The notes: generated by a model not told the origin, from the letters alone. Shown: positions 28,888 to 40,212, counted from the first letter of the stretch. The stretch is 64,000 nucleotides of DNA from Deltaproteobacteria bacterium HGW-Deltaproteobacteria-4 (GCA_002841765.1 PHAV01000008.1:62001-126000); one strand, 5' to 3'. Made by a program: numbers and translations.

Positions 28888-30564
28888 TCAATCGATCCTG
28901 GCAGCACTGACCCGTTCCGGCAGACGATGCAGACGACGCAGGATGCTGTCACTGTGATCGAGACAGGCCTCGCTCACCTTATCACTGGTCAAGCGCGACA
29001 CGACAATATTGATGAGCAGCGCCAGCGGGGTAATGACTAACGCGGACGAGGTGGCACTGAGCAGCCCCCCTTCGGCAAAGAGGGGGATGCGGGCCATCCA
29101 GCCAACCATAGCGACCAAAGTCATGCTCAGCCCCCAGATCATGCCGGCCAAGGCTCCATAACGGTTGGAGCCGCTGTCCCAGATCGCCAGAACCAGAGCC
29201 GGGAAGATCGTCGCACCGGCAACAGCAAAGGCCATGGCGACAATCTGGGCAATCAGCGCCGGCGGATTAAGGGCGACGACGACAACGAAAATACAGACGA
29301 CGACGGTAAAGACCCGGCCGATAATCAACTGTTCCTTCTCCGAACAGCCGGGGTGGAGGACGGTACTGTACCAATCGTGGGCCACCGCCGAAGCCGCCGC
29401 CATGAGCAGGGCCGCTACCGTCGAAATCCCTGCGGCCAGGGCACCGGCGGCGAGATAACCGAGGAAGATCGGGCCGAGTTGCGCCTGTTCCGGGGCGGAA
29501 AGGATGATCATATCCGCCACCGCCTGGCCGCCGAGGGGATTCCAGTAGCGACCGATCACCGCATAGACCGGCGATGCCCAGTAAAGGAGGCCGATAAAGA
29601 GAAGGCCCCAAACGACCGACGAACGGGCGACACTTTCATTCTGGACGGTATAGAAACGGACAAGAATATGCGGCAACCCGGCAGTGCCGACCATCAGGGT
29701 AAAGACCAGGGCAAGAAAGGAATAGATATCACCGCCGCTCCCCCATGGGAGGAAGAGACGACGCAACCCTTCCAGCTCTTCGCCGAGGAGCTGGCCGCCG
29801 GCGGTCGGGCTGACCTTCCCCTCCATCAGCCCGGAAAGGATCGAACCGTATTCAAGGGGAGGAAAGAGGCCGCTGCCACCGGCGTTGCGGATCAGGAACC
29901 ACAAGGGGACAGCAAAAGCGGTGATCAGGATGACGTACTGTAGCTGCTGGTTGCGGGTGACGCCGGTCATCCCCGAGAAGAGGAGGTAGACCAGGGTAAT
30001 GCCGGCGGCAAAGAAGACACTGTGCTTGTACTCGATGCCGAAGACCCAGCCGCAGACCAGTCCCATCCCCTTGAACTGCGCCACGGCGTAGGTGACAGCG
30101 ATAATAATCGTGACAGTGGCCGTGACCAGTCGGACACCGTGTGAGTCGTAACGATCACCGAGAAATTCGGCAATGGTGAACTTACCGAAGCGACGCAGCG
30201 GGGCGGCGAAGAGACAGAGGAGAAGGACATAGCCGCCGGTCCAGCCGAGGATATAACCGAGGCCGAACCAGCCGCGCAGATAAAGGAGACCGGCCACCCC
30301 CATGAAGGACGCCGCCGACATCCAGTCAGAAGCAATCGCCGCGCCATTGCCGATCGGGCCGATTCCCCGCCCGGCCACCCAGTAGTCAGAGGGGGAGGTG
30401 GCCCGGCTCAGCAGGCCGATGAGGAGATAAAGGACAAAAGTGCCGAGAACAATCAGAGCCGGGATCAACTTGAAGCTGTAGCTGACACTGAAGTCTTCCG
30501 GACCGACGGCGGCAAAGAGGGTGGTCGGCAGCAGCAGGACGCTGGCGGTTAGGAGCTTAAACAT
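28888..30564 (-). CDS. Sodium:solute symporter, acetate permease (ActP)-like
   Basis: About 558 residues with a signal-like first helix and roughly 13 membrane helices. SSS-family landmarks are SDYWVAGRGIGPIGNG, ASDWMSAASFMGVAG and RFYTVQNESVARSS. It is predicted to import acetate or a similar short monocarboxylate with Na+. The start at 30564 (the second of two adjacent ATGs) lies five bases after AAGGAGG; the frame continuing to 30684 is inside DUF4212. It overlaps the DUF4212 gene by eight bases, the usual pairing for this subfamily. Confidence 0.9.
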   Translation of the reverse strand: MFKLLTASVLLLPTTLFAAVGPEDFSVSYSFKLIPALIVLGTFVLYLLIGLLSRATSPSDYWVAGRGIGPIGNGAAIASDWMSAASFMGVAGLLYLRGWFGLGYILGWTGGYVLLLCLFAAPLRRFGKFTIAEFLGDRYDSHGVRLVTATVTIIIAVTYAVAQFKGMGLVCGWVFGIEYKHSVFFAAGITLVYLLFSGMTGVTRNQQLQYVILITAFAVPLWFLIRNAGGSGLFPPLEYGSILSGLMEGKVSPTAGGQLLGEELEGLRRLFLPWGSGGDIYSFLALVFTLMVGTAGLPHILVRFYTVQNESVARSSVVWGLLFIGLLYWASPVYAVIGRYWNPLGGQAVADMIILSAPEQAQLGPIFLGYLAAGALAAGISTVAALLMAAASAVAHDWYSTVLHPGCSEKEQLIIGRVFTVVVCIFVVVVALNPPALIAQIVAMAFAVAGATIFPALVLAIWDSGSNRYGALAGMIWGLSMTLVAMVGWMARIPLFAEGGLLSATSSALVITPLALLINIVVSRLTSDKVSEACLDHSDSILRRLHRLPERVSAARID

Positions 30565-30904
30565 CATCCCCTCCTTGCCCGGAATTTGCATGCCATGGCG
30601 GTGCGATCTTGCGCAGGGCCCGCGCCAGCAGCTCCGTATAAAGCTTGCAAAGGAGGACAAAGGCGATCGTCCCCCCCTGAGCAACCAGCCAGTAATGCAG
30701 CGGGAAGCCCCCGAAAATTCGCGTTCGGGTCAGCCAGGAAGCACCGAAGCCCTGCGGATCGCCGAGGCCGCAGAGCCAGATGATGAGAGGGAGGCCAAAG
30801 GCGATCAGGGCCCAGAGGAGAAGGACGATGCGGATGATGGCAACCTCTTGGCGCAATCGCTCCCCTTCGGGACGAAACAGATTGATTGTGACCCGTTCGG
30901 ACAT
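30557..30904 (-). CDS. DUF4212 small membrane subunit of the symporter
   Basis: A 115-residue protein with two transmembrane helices (IIRIVLLLWALIAFGLPLII and LHYWLVAQGGTIAFVLLCKL). This is the DUF4212 pattern found immediately upstream of ActP-like symporters and presumed to be an accessory subunit. It is the first gene of the three-gene unit and diverges from the XRE-cupin regulator. Confidence 0.88.
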   Translation of the reverse strand: MSERVTINLFRPEGERLRQEVAIIRIVLLLWALIAFGLPLIIWLCGLGDPQGFGASWLTRTRIFGGFPLHYWLVAQGGTIAFVLLCKLYTELLARALRKIAPPWHANSGQGGDDV

Positions 30905-31020
30905 GACAACAGCCTTTAGAAAAATGATGGAAAAGTGTGGGCATCTTAAGGGAGGGGAGGTGCAAAATCAAGACGATGTTCCGACGCATTAACTATAATC
31001 TTCTCCTGAACGGGTATAAA

Positions 31021-31111
31021 TTACCATATTTCATTTTAGATAAATAACATTTACCAAAAATAAATATATCATTGACATTTATTTTAAATAAATTGTATTT
31101 ATCATTGGTAA
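31021..31111. promoter_or_regulatory. TTACCA repeat array and promoter between the symporter operon and its regulator
   Basis: TTACCA occurs at 31021-31026 and 31051-31056 and inverted as TGGTAA at 31106-31111, in a very AT-rich 260-base gap. A TTGACA at 31072-31077 with TATTTA 18 bases further on is a likely promoter for the regulator. The repeats are candidate operators for the XRE protein controlling both directions. Confidence 0.55.
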
Positions 31112-31165
31112 ATAAAAATCACCTCGCCACCTGGCCCGTTCGTCAAGTCAAAAGGAACCTCCCGC

Positions 31166-31729
31166 ATGGTTGATTACAATATCGGCGCCAAAATCAAAGA
31201 GTTACGCCGGGCGAAGAAGTTAACCCTTCAGGCTGTCGCCAATGAAACCGGCTTCTCCACGGCCCTGATCTCACAGATTGAAAATAACAACATCTCCCCG
31301 CCAATCGCCACCCTCTCCCGACTCGCTGATTATTTTGGCGTCAAGATCGGGATTTTTTTCAGTGAAAACGAAGAGGAATGCCGTTTCGATCTCGTCCGCC
31401 GCAACGAGCGGACGATCATCCCCCGGGTGGTGGCGCAGGACGGCACCAATCACGGCTACTTTTATGAATCTCTGTCCCGGCGCAAATACAACAAGAAGAT
31501 GGAGCCCTTTATCCTCACCCTCAACGAAAAGGTCATGGATACCAGCACCTACAGCCATGACGGCGAGGAGTTCCTGTTTATCATGCAGGGGACGGCCGAA
31601 CTCCTCCTTGACGAGCAGTGCCTCGTTTTGAATGAAGGGGATGGCGTTTATTTCGATGCCAAACTCAAGCACCGGCTCCTTTCCAGGGATGGCGAAGAAG
31701 TGAAAGTCATGGCCGTGGTCATGCGCTAG
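31166..31729 (+). CDS. XRE-family regulator with C-terminal cupin domain
   Basis: A 187-residue regulator. An N-terminal helix-turn-helix (residues 5-60: IKELRRAKKLTLQAVANETG, then STALISQIENN) is joined to a cupin_2 domain (about 105-185; SHDGEEFLFIMQGTAELLLD, EGDGVYFDAKLKHRL). Such proteins bind a small ligand through the cupin and regulate adjacent transport or catabolic genes. Its divergent place beside the acetate-permease operon makes that operon the likely target. Ribosome site AGGA precedes the ATG. Confidence 0.88.
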   Translation: MVDYNIGAKIKELRRAKKLTLQAVANETGFSTALISQIENNNISPPIATLSRLADYFGVKIGIFFSENEEECRFDLVRRNERTIIPRVVAQDGTNHGYFYESLSRRKYNKKMEPFILTLNEKVMDTSTYSHDGEEFLFIMQGTAELLLDEQCLVLNEGDGVYFDAKLKHRLLSRDGEEVKVMAVVMR

Positions 31730-31733
31730 ACCC

Positions 31734-31827
31734 CTTACCACCCCTAACCCCTCCTTAACAAAGGAGGGGGACTATAAGCTTTAAGCGCGCCTCCTTTGTT
31801 AAGGAGGGGCTGGGGGTGATCGATTTT
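31734..31827. repeat. Palindromic intergenic element, family A copy 3
   Basis: The same layout as the copy at 9834: CTTACCACCCCTAACCCC, a CCCCTCCTTAACAAAGGAGG hairpin, a linker with AAGCTT, a second CTCCTTTGTTAAGGAGG hairpin, and GGGGCTGGGGGTGATCGATT at the end. It lies between the regulator gene and sucC. Confidence 0.85.
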
Positions 31828-31903
31828 CGTGCCGATAACAACCCCGACTGGCCACACATCCATGACCAGATATCAGCATCAACCTTTACCCAAGGAGCTG
31901 TAA

Positions 31904-33081
<1,178 letters not shown>

Positions 33082-33085
<4 letters not shown>

Positions 33086-33954
33086 GTATTCTGATCGATA
33101 GAAACACCAAAGTTATCACCCAGGGGATCACCGGCGCCACCGGCCTCTTTCATGCCCAGGGCGCCAGAGACTACGGCACGCAGATGGTCGGCGGCGTCAC
33201 CCCCGGCAAGGGAGGCAGCTCCATCGACGGTTTTCCGGTCTACGATACGGTCAAGGAAGCGATGGAACAGACCGGCGCCACCGCCAGTGTCATCTATGTT
33301 CCGCCCCCTTTTGCGGCGGATTCAATCATGGAAGCGGTCGATGCCGGGATCGATCTGATCTGCTGCATCACCGAGGGGATTCCGGTCCTCGATATGGTCA
33401 AGGTCAAGCACTACATGAAGGGGAAGAAGAGTCGCCTCGTCGGCCCCAACTGCCCCGGTGTCATTACCCCCGGCCAGTGCAAGATCGGCATCATGCCCGG
33501 ATACATCCACAAACCCGGCAAGGTCGGGGTCGTCTCCCGTTCCGGCACCCTCACCTACGAAGCGGTCTGGCAGCTCACCTGCCTGGGGCTCGGTCAATCG
33601 ACCTGCGTCGGCATCGGCGGTGATCCGGTCAACGGCACCAACCATCTCGATGTGTTGCGCCTCTTCGAAGCCGATCCCGAGACCGAAGCAGTGATTATGA
33701 TCGGCGAGATCGGTGGCACCTCGGAAGAAGAGGGGGCCTACTTTGTTCGCGAACACATGACCAAACCGGTCGCCGCCTACATCGCCGGCGTGACCGCCCC
33801 CCCCGGCAAGCGCATGGGGCATGCCGGCGCCATCATTTCCGGCGGCAAAGGGACGGCCACCGAGAAGGTGGCGATTCTCCGCGAATGCGGCATCAGTGTC
33901 GCTGACAGCCCGGCCGAGATGGCGCAGGCACTTTTGAAGATCTACAAGCCTTAA
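33082..33954 (+). CDS. sucD: Succinate-CoA ligase, alpha subunit
   Basis: A 290-residue subunit with the CoA-binding Rossmann N-terminus ([29 protein letters not shown]) and the phosphohistidine loop [16 protein letters not shown]. With SucC it forms the TCA-cycle enzyme. Normal length. Confidence 0.97.
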
Positions 33955-33978
33955 AATGTATGGCATTTATTGATTGCT

Positions 33979-34034
33979 GTAGGGGCAATTCATGAATTGC
34001 CCAGAGACCAGGGCGGTTCGTGAACCGCCCCTAC
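33979..34034. repeat. GTAGGGGC-bounded palindromic element, family B copy 1
   Basis: It begins GTAGGGGCAATTCATGAATT, a hairpin, and ends with a second hairpin GGGCGGTTCGTGAACCGCCC then CTAC. The outer ends are inverted copies (GTAGGGGC/GCCCCTAC). Confidence 0.85.
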
Positions 34035-34072
34035 GATTCATGATATTTGTTCATGCCGTGAGATCGTTTCCG

Positions 34073-34249
34073 ATGAAAAAAGAGAAGAAAAAACCCCGCA
34101 AGGACCACATCATCTCCACCCGGATCAGCGGTGACGAACTGCAGCGTCTGGAGATGAAGTCGCGCAGCAGCAACAAGAGTATTTCCGATTTGCTGCGCGA
34201 AGCTTTGCACGCCATCGCCCCGCCCGAAACCAGCTACCCCAACAGCTAA
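34073..34249 (+). CDS. Small ribbon-helix-helix-like protein
   Basis: A 58-residue basic protein starting MKKEKKKPRKDHIISTRISG. The sequence STRISGDELQRLE, KSRSSNKSISDLLREAL has the strand-helix-helix pattern of small RHH DNA-binding proteins. A longer frame to 33992 starts within the family B repeat and is less likely. It lies 19 bases before maeB and could be co-transcribed with it. No partner toxin is adjacent. Confidence 0.6.
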   Translation: MKKEKKKPRKDHIISTRISGDELQRLEMKSRSSNKSISDLLREALHAIAPPETSYPNS

Positions 34250-34267
34250 AAGAGCGAAGGAAAGATT

Positions 34268-36520
34268 ATGAGCAATAAATTAGGAGCCCTCGAATATCAC
34301 TCCATGGGGCGCAAAGGAAAGATTCAGGTTACCTCGACCAAACCGTGCCAGACCGCGGAAGACCTCTCCCTCGCCTATTCCCCCGGCGTTGCCGAGCCCT
34401 GCCTGGCGATCGAGAAAAATCCGGATGATGCTTATCTCTACACCGCCAAGGGGAACCTGGTGGCGGTCGTCTCCAACGGCACCGCCGTTCTCGGCCTCGG
34501 CAATCTCGGGGCGCTGGCGAGCAAGCCGGTCATGGAGGGGAAAGGGATCCTCTTCAAACGTTTTGCCGACATCGATGTCTTCGATATCGAACTCAAGACC
34601 GAAGATCCGGACGAAATCATCAAGGCCTGCCAGCTCCTGGAACCGACCTTCGGCGGCATCAACCTCGAAGACATCAAGGCTCCCGAGTGCTTCTACATCG
34701 AGGAGGAACTCAAGAAGACCATGAACATCCCGGTCTTCCACGATGACCAGCACGGCACCGCCATCATCTCCTCGGCAGCGCTGCTCAATGCCCTCTTCCT
34801 CGTCGGCAAGAAGATCGAGGATATCCGCATCGTCGTCAACGGCGCCGGCGCCTCGGCCAACTCCTGCGCCAAGCTCGCCATCGCCCTTGGTGTCCAGCCG
34901 AACAACATGATTATGTGCGATACCAAAGGGGTCATCTACAAAGGGCGGGTCGAAGGGATGAACCCCTACAAGGAACTCTTTGCCGCCGAGACCCATTTCC
35001 GCACCCTGGAAGAAGCGGCTAACGGCGCCGATGTCCTCTTCGGCCTCTCTGCCAAAGGGGCCTTCACCCAGGAGATGGTCGCCAGCCTCGCGCCGAATCC
35101 GATCATCTTCGCCATGGCCAACCCCGACCCGGAGATTACCCCGGAAGATGCTCAAGCGGTCCGCCCTGACGTGATGATCGCTACCGGCCGCTCTGACTAC
35201 CCCAATCAGGTCAATAACGTCCTCGGCTTTCCCTTCATCTTCCGCGGCGCCCTCGACGTGCGTGCCACCTGCATCAATGAAGAGATGAAGCTGGCTGCCG
35301 TCCACGCCCTCGCCAGACTCGCCCGCGAGGAGTGTCCCGACTCGGTCTGCAAGGCCTACGGTAACCAGAAATTCTCCTTCGGTCCCAACTACATCATCCC
35401 CAAACCTTTCGATCCCCGCGTCCTCCTGCATGTTGCTCCGGCGATTGCCCAAGCGGCGATGGAGACCGGTGTCGCCCGCCAGCCGATTGCCGATATGGCC
35501 AAATATATCGAGCATCTCGAATCGACCCAGGGCCGGTCAAAAGAGATCATGCGCATGATCATCAACAAGGCTAAGAGCGACCCCCGCAAGATCGTCTTCC
35601 CGGAAGGGGATAACGAAAAGATCCTCCGCGCCGCCCAGACCCTGATCGAGGAAGGGATTGCCCATCCGATCCTCATCGGCAATGCGCAAATCATCCGCTC
35701 AAAATTGGCCGAGCTCAACATCGACCTCAACATCCCGATCATCGATCCGGCGACTTCGGATTTGACCGACGGCTATGCAGAGGAACTCTATGCCCTGCGC
35801 CAGCGCAAGGGATTGACCATCTCCGAATGTCAGCGCATCCTCCGCCGCAAATCGCGGGTTCATTTTGCTTCGATGATGGTGCGCATGGGTGATGCCGACT
35901 CCCTCCTCGGCGGCATCGACACCCACTACCCGGAGACGATCAGGCCGGCACTGGAGGTCATTCGCAAGAAGGAAGGGCTCTCCAGCGTCCACGGCCTCTA
36001 CATGATGGTCTTCGAGAAGGGGGGAGCCTATTTCCTCGCCGACACCACCGTCACCATCGACCCGACCGCGGAAGAGCTGGCAGAGACGGCGATCCTGGCG
36101 GCGGCCAAAGTCCGCATGCTCGATATCGAGCCGCGCGTTGCCATGCTCTCCTTCTCCAACTTTGGTTCCGTCGATCACGTCCAGACCAAGAAGATCAAAC
36201 GGGCGGTGGAGATCGTCAAAGCGCAGGCGCCGGAGCTGATCATTGAAGGGGAGATGCAGGCCGACACCGCTGTCGTCCAGGAGCTCCTCAGCGACTTCAC
36301 CTTCTCCAAGCTCAAGCAGACCGCCAACGTGCTGATCTTCCCCGACCTCAACTCCGGGAACATCTGCTACAAGCTCCTCCATCACCTCGGCGGCGCTGAA
36401 GCGGTCGGACCGATCCTGATGGGCATGAACAAACCGGTGCATGTCCTGCAGCGCGGCGACAGCGTCGAGGACATCGTCAAGATGGCAGCGATTGCCGTCG
36501 TTGATGTGCAGAATCTTTAA
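34268..36520 (+). CDS. maeB: NADP-type malic enzyme with C-terminal phosphotransacetylase-like domain
   Basis: A 750-residue MaeB-type enzyme that decarboxylates malate to pyruvate. The N-terminal half (1-425) shows SLAYSPGVAEPCL, NVPVF-type metal site NIPVFHDDQHGTAIISSAAL and the nucleotide loop VVNGAGASANSCA. Residues about 430-750 are a PTA-like domain without separate PTA function in known relatives, possibly used for acetyl-CoA control. It sits between succinyl-CoA synthetase and PFOR genes, feeding pyruvate to the latter. Confidence 0.93.
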   Translation: MSNKLGALEYHSMGRKGKIQVTSTKPCQTAEDLSLAYSPGVAEPCLAIEKNPDDAYLYTAKGNLVAVVSNGTAVLGLGNLGALASKPVMEGKGILFKRFADIDVFDIELKTEDPDEIIKACQLLEPTFGGINLEDIKAPECFYIEEELKKTMNIPVFHDDQHGTAIISSAALLNALFLVGKKIEDIRIVVNGAGASANSCAKLAIALGVQPNNMIMCDTKGVIYKGRVEGMNPYKELFAAETHFRTLEEAANGADVLFGLSAKGAFTQEMVASLAPNPIIFAMANPDPEITPEDAQAVRPDVMIATGRSDYPNQVNNVLGFPFIFRGALDVRATCINEEMKLAAVHALARLAREECPDSVCKAYGNQKFSFGPNYIIPKPFDPRVLLHVAPAIAQAAMETGVARQPIADMAKYIEHLESTQGRSKEIMRMIINKAKSDPRKIVFPEGDNEKILRAAQTLIEEGIAHPILIGNAQIIRSKLAELNIDLNIPIIDPATSDLTDGYAEELYALRQRKGLTISECQRILRRKSRVHFASMMVRMGDADSLLGGIDTHYPETIRPALEVIRKKEGLSSVHGLYMMVFEKGGAYFLADTTVTIDPTAEELAETAILAAAKVRMLDIEPRVAMLSFSNFGSVDHVQTKKIKRAVEIVKAQAPELIIEGEMQADTAVVQELLSDFTFSKLKQTANVLIFPDLNSGNICYKLLHHLGGAEAVGPILMGMNKPVHVLQRGDSVEDIVKMAAIAVVDVQNL

Positions 36521-36533
36521 AGCGGATAAAACT

Positions 36534-36604
36534 GTAGGGGCGGTTCACGAACCGCCCTTGCGTTTGACCGATCCAAAATCGGGCGGTTCATGAACCGCCC
36601 CTAC
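36534..36604. repeat. GTAGGGGC-bounded palindromic element, family B copy 2
   Basis: GTAGGGGC, two GGCGGTTC-type hairpins separated by a linker with ACCGATCCAAAATCG, and GCCCCTAC at the end. It lies between maeB and the PFOR gene. Confidence 0.85.
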
Positions 36605-36629
36605 CAAATATTCGGACAGGAGCCTCATA

Positions 36630-39600
36630 GTGAACAGAAACATGGTAACGATCGACGGCAACACCGCCGCCGCCCATGTGGCACATGCCACCAACGAAGT
36701 CATCGCCATCTACCCGATCACCCCGTCGTCCGTAATGGGGGAGATCTCCGATATCAAGAGCGCCGCCGGTGAGAAGAACATCTGGGGGACGATCCCCCTG
36801 GTCTCTGAACTCCAATCCGAAGGCGGCGCCGCCGGCACCGTGCATGGCGCTCTGCAGGCCGGCGCCCTGACCACCACCTTTACCGCCAGCCAAGGTCTGT
36901 TGTTGATGATCCCCAACATGTACAAGATCGCCGGTGAACTCACCTCAACGGTCTTCCATGTCTCGGCCCGCGCCCTGGCCACCCAGGCCCTCTCCATCTT
37001 CGGCGACCACTCCGACGTCATGTCCTGCCGTTCCACCGGCTGGGCAATGCTCTGCTCCAACAACGTCCAGGAAGTCATGGACTTCGCCCTGATTGCCCAG
37101 GCCGCGACGCTGCGCAGCCGCATCCCCTTCCTGCACTTCTTCGACGGCTTCCGCACCTCGCACGAAGTCCAGAAGGTCGAGGAACTGACCTTTGCCGACA
37201 TGCGGGCGATGATCGATGACCAATTGGTCAACGCCCACCGGGCGCGCGGCCTTTCCCCGGACCGCCCGGTGATGCGCGGCACCGCCCAGAATCCAGATGT
37301 CTACTTCCAGGGGCGTGAGACCGTCAACCAGTTCTATCCGGCCTGTGTCGACATTGTTGCGGAAGAGATGGCGAAGTTTGCCAAACTCACCGGCCGCAGC
37401 TATGGCCTCGTCGACTACGTCGGTGATGTCGATGCCGAACGCATCGTTGTGGTCATGGGCTCCGGCGCCGACACCGTGCAGGAGACCGTCCACAGCCTCA
37501 TCGCCAAGGGGGAGAAGGTCGGCGTCGTCAAGATTCACCTTTACCGCCCCTTCCCGCTGGCCGCCTTTATCAAGGCCCTGCCCAAGACCGTCAAGAGCAT
37601 CGCCGTCCTCGACCGCACCAAAGAGCCCGGTGCCCTCGGCGAACCGTTGTACATGGATGTGCGCACTGCTATCGGCGAAGCCATGTCGGACGGCACTTGC
37701 AAGATCGATGGATATCCGATCATCGTCGGCGGCCGCTACGGCCTCGGCTCCAAGGAGTTCACTCCGGCTATGGCCAAAGCGGTCTTCGACAACCTCAAGA
37801 CCGTGCAGCCGAAGAAGAACTTTGTTGTCGGCATCAACGATGATGTCATGAATTCCAGTCTCGACTTCGATCCTTCCTTCCGTACCGCGATGGCCGGAAC
37901 CTACGAAGCGATGTTCTACGGCCTCGGTTCCGACGGCACGGTCGGCGCCAACAAGAACACCATCAAGATCATCGGCGAAACCACCGACAACAATGCCCAG
38001 GCCTACTTTGTCTACGACTCCAAGAAGGCCGGCACCATCACCACCTCGCACCTGCGCTTCGGCAAGAATGCCATCAATGCCCCCTACCTCATCGACAACG
38101 CCGACTTCATCGCCTGTCACAACTTCACTTTTTTGGAGAAGTACGACATGGTCAGCAAAGCCAAACAGGGCGGTACCTTCCTCCTTTGTTCTCCCTTTAC
38201 CGCGGATGAAGTCTGGGACAAGATGCCGATCGAAGTGCAGCAGCAGATCATCGCCAAGAAGCTCAAGTTCTACGTCATCGACGCTATCAAGCTCGGTGAA
38301 GAGTTGGGACTCGGCGCCCGCATCAACGTCATCATGCAGACCGCTTTCTTCAAGATCTCCGGGATAATCCCCCTGAAGCAGGCGATCAGCGAGATCAAGG
38401 ACGCGATCAAAAAGAGTTACGGCAAGGCTGGCGACAAAGTCGTGGCGATGAACAACGCCGCTGTCGACGAAGCGTTGAAGAATATCTACGAAGTTGTGGT
38501 GCCGACCACGGCGATGAGCGTTATCACCATGCCGCCGGCCGTCGCCAAAAATGCCCCGCAGTTCGTCCAGGAGGTCACCGGCAAGATTATCGCCGGCTTC
38601 GGCGACGACCTGCCGGTCTCGAAGATGCCGATCGACGGCACCTTCCCCACCGCGACCTCGCAGTACGAAAAGCGTAACATTGCCGTCGATATCCCGGTCT
38701 GGGACGAAACCCTGTGTATCCAGTGCGCGATCTGCTCCTTTGTCTGCCCGCATGCTACCATCCGCATGAAGGCCTACGACGGCAGTCTACTCAAAGACGC
38801 TCCGGCCACCTTCAAGTCGACGGACTGCAAGCTCCCGGAATTCAAAGGACTGAAGTACACCCTGCAGGTCGCGCCCGAAGACTGCACCGGTTGCGGCGCC
38901 TGCGTCCATAACTGTCCGGCCAAGAGCAAGGATGATCCGAGCCACAAAGCGATCAACATGCAGTTCCAGCAGCCGCTGCGGGCCACGGAAGCAGCCAACT
39001 TTGACTTCTTCCTCGGGCTCCCCGACGTCGATCCGACCGCGGTCAAACTCGACACCCTGCGTGGCAGCCAGCTGGTGCGGCCGATCTTTGAATTCTCCGG
39101 CGCCTGTGCCGGCTGCGGTGAAACGCCCTACCTCAAGCTCCTTTCCCAGCTCTTCGGCGACCGCATGCTCGTCGCCAACGCCACCGGCTGCACCTCGATC
39201 TACGGCGGCAACCTGCCGACCACCCCCTGGGCACAACGCGCCGACGGCCGCGGACCAGCGTGGTCGAACTCCCTCTTCGAGGACAACGCCGAATTCGGTT
39301 TCGGCATGCGCCTGGCGGTCGACAAGTTCACCGAATCGGCCCGCGAGCTCCTTACTGGACTGGTCAACAGTTGTGCCTGCCCTTCCTGCGCCGCCATCTT
39401 GCCGGTGATGCAGGAGATTCTTGATGCGGATCAGTCCGACCAATGTGGCATCGAAGCACAGCGCCAGCGCGTCGCCACCTTGAAAGCCGCTCTCAAAGGC
39501 TGCAACGAACCGGCAGCGGTTCAACTCCTCCCCCTCACCGATTACCTGGTCAAGAAGTCGGTGTGGTGTGTCGGCGGCGACGGCTGGGCTTATGACATCG

Positions 39601-40205
39601 GCTACGGCGGCCTCGACCATGTCATCGCTTCAGGCAAGAACGTCAACATCCTCGTCCTCGACACCGAGGTCTACTCCAACACCGGCGGCCAGGCCTCGAA
39701 GTCAACGCCGATCGGTGCTGTCGCCCAGTTCGCCGCCGGTGGCAAGATCATGGCCAAGAAGGACCTCGGGATGATGGCGATGTCCTACGGCTACGTCTAT
39801 GTTGCCAACGTCTCCCTTTCCAACCCCGGCCAGGTGGTCAAGGCCTTTATTGAAGCCGAAGCTTATGACGGCCCCTCGATCATTATCGCCTACGCCCACT
39901 GCATCGCCCACGGCATCAACATGACCACCGCCGTCGACGAGCAGAAGAAGGTTGTCTCCTCCGGCTACTGGCCCCTGTACCGCTACAACCCGACCCTCGC
40001 TGCCGAAGGGAAGAACCCCCTGCAGCTCGACAGCAAGGCACCGACCACCTCCTTCGAGGACTTTGCTTACGGCGAGAATCGCTACAAAGTACTGAAAAAG
40101 ATGAACCCCGAGGTGGCCGCCGAGCTGATGAAGAAGGCGAGCGCCTGGACGACCAACCGCTTCGAGTACTACCAGAAGCTGGCGGCGCTGAAGTACGAAA
40201 AGTAG
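36630..40205 (+). CDS. nifJ: Pyruvate:ferredoxin (flavodoxin) oxidoreductase
   Basis: A single-chain PFOR of 1191 residues that oxidises pyruvate to acetyl-CoA and CO2 with ferredoxin reduction (or the reverse). The order is pyrimidine-binding domain (YPITPSSVMGE near residue 30), CoA domains, a two-cluster ferredoxin domain (CIQCAICSFVCPH near 697 and CTGCGACVHNCPAKS near 753), a proximal cluster CAGCGETPY near 827, and TPP binding with GGDGWAYDIGYGGLDH. The start is GTG, with CAGGAG eight bases upstream. The length is typical. Confidence 0.97.
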   Translation: MNRNMVTIDGNTAAAHVAHATNEVIAIYPITPSSVMGEISDIKSAAGEKNIWGTIPLVSELQSEGGAAGTVHGALQAGALTTTFTASQGLLLMIPNMYKIAGELTSTVFHVSARALATQALSIFGDHSDVMSCRSTGWAMLCSNNVQEVMDFALIAQAATLRSRIPFLHFFDGFRTSHEVQKVEELTFADMRAMIDDQLVNAHRARGLSPDRPVMRGTAQNPDVYFQGRETVNQFYPACVDIVAEEMAKFAKLTGRSYGLVDYVGDVDAERIVVVMGSGADTVQETVHSLIAKGEKVGVVKIHLYRPFPLAAFIKALPKTVKSIAVLDRTKEPGALGEPLYMDVRTAIGEAMSDGTCKIDGYPIIVGGRYGLGSKEFTPAMAKAVFDNLKTVQPKKNFVVGINDDVMNSSLDFDPSFRTAMAGTYEAMFYGLGSDGTVGANKNTIKIIGETTDNNAQAYFVYDSKKAGTITTSHLRFGKNAINAPYLIDNADFIACHNFTFLEKYDMVSKAKQGGTFLLCSPFTADEVWDKMPIEVQQQIIAKKLKFYVIDAIKLGEELGLGARINVIMQTAFFKISGIIPLKQAISEIKDAIKKSYGKAGDKVVAMNNAAVDEALKNIYEVVVPTTAMSVITMPPAVAKNAPQFVQEVTGKIIAGFGDDLPVSKMPIDGTFPTATSQYEKRNIAVDIPVWDETLCIQCAICSFVCPHATIRMKAYDGSLLKDAPATFKSTDCKLPEFKGLKYTLQVAPEDCTGCGACVHNCPAKSKDDPSHKAINMQFQQPLRATEAANFDFFLGLPDVDPTAVKLDTLRGSQLVRPIFEFSGACAGCGETPYLKLLSQLFGDRMLVANATGCTSIYGGNLPTTPWAQRADGRGPAWSNSLFEDNAEFGFGMRLAVDKFTESARELLTGLVNSCACPSCAAILPVMQEILDADQSDQCGIEAQRQRVATLKAALKGCNEPAAVQLLPLTDYLVKKSVWCVGGDGWAYDIGYGGLDHVIASGKNVNILVLDTEVYSNTGGQASKSTPIGAVAQFAAGGKIMAKKDLGMMAMSYGYVYVANVSLSNPGQVVKAFIEAEAYDGPSIIIAYAHCIAHGINMTTAVDEQKKVVSSGYWPLYRYNPTLAAEGKNPLQLDSKAPTTSFEDFAYGENRYKVLKKMNPEVAAELMKKASAWTTNRFEYYQKLAALKYEK

Positions 40206-40212
40206 ATTGCAG

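Noticed and set aside
33992-34072. N-terminal extension of the ribbon-helix-helix gene
   Set aside because: These codons lie largely in the family B palindrome and add no conserved sequence.
36945-38753. A 602-codon minus-strand frame opposite PFOR
   Set aside because: It is an aspartate/glycine-rich antisense shadow of the PFOR coding sequence with no domain or start signal.
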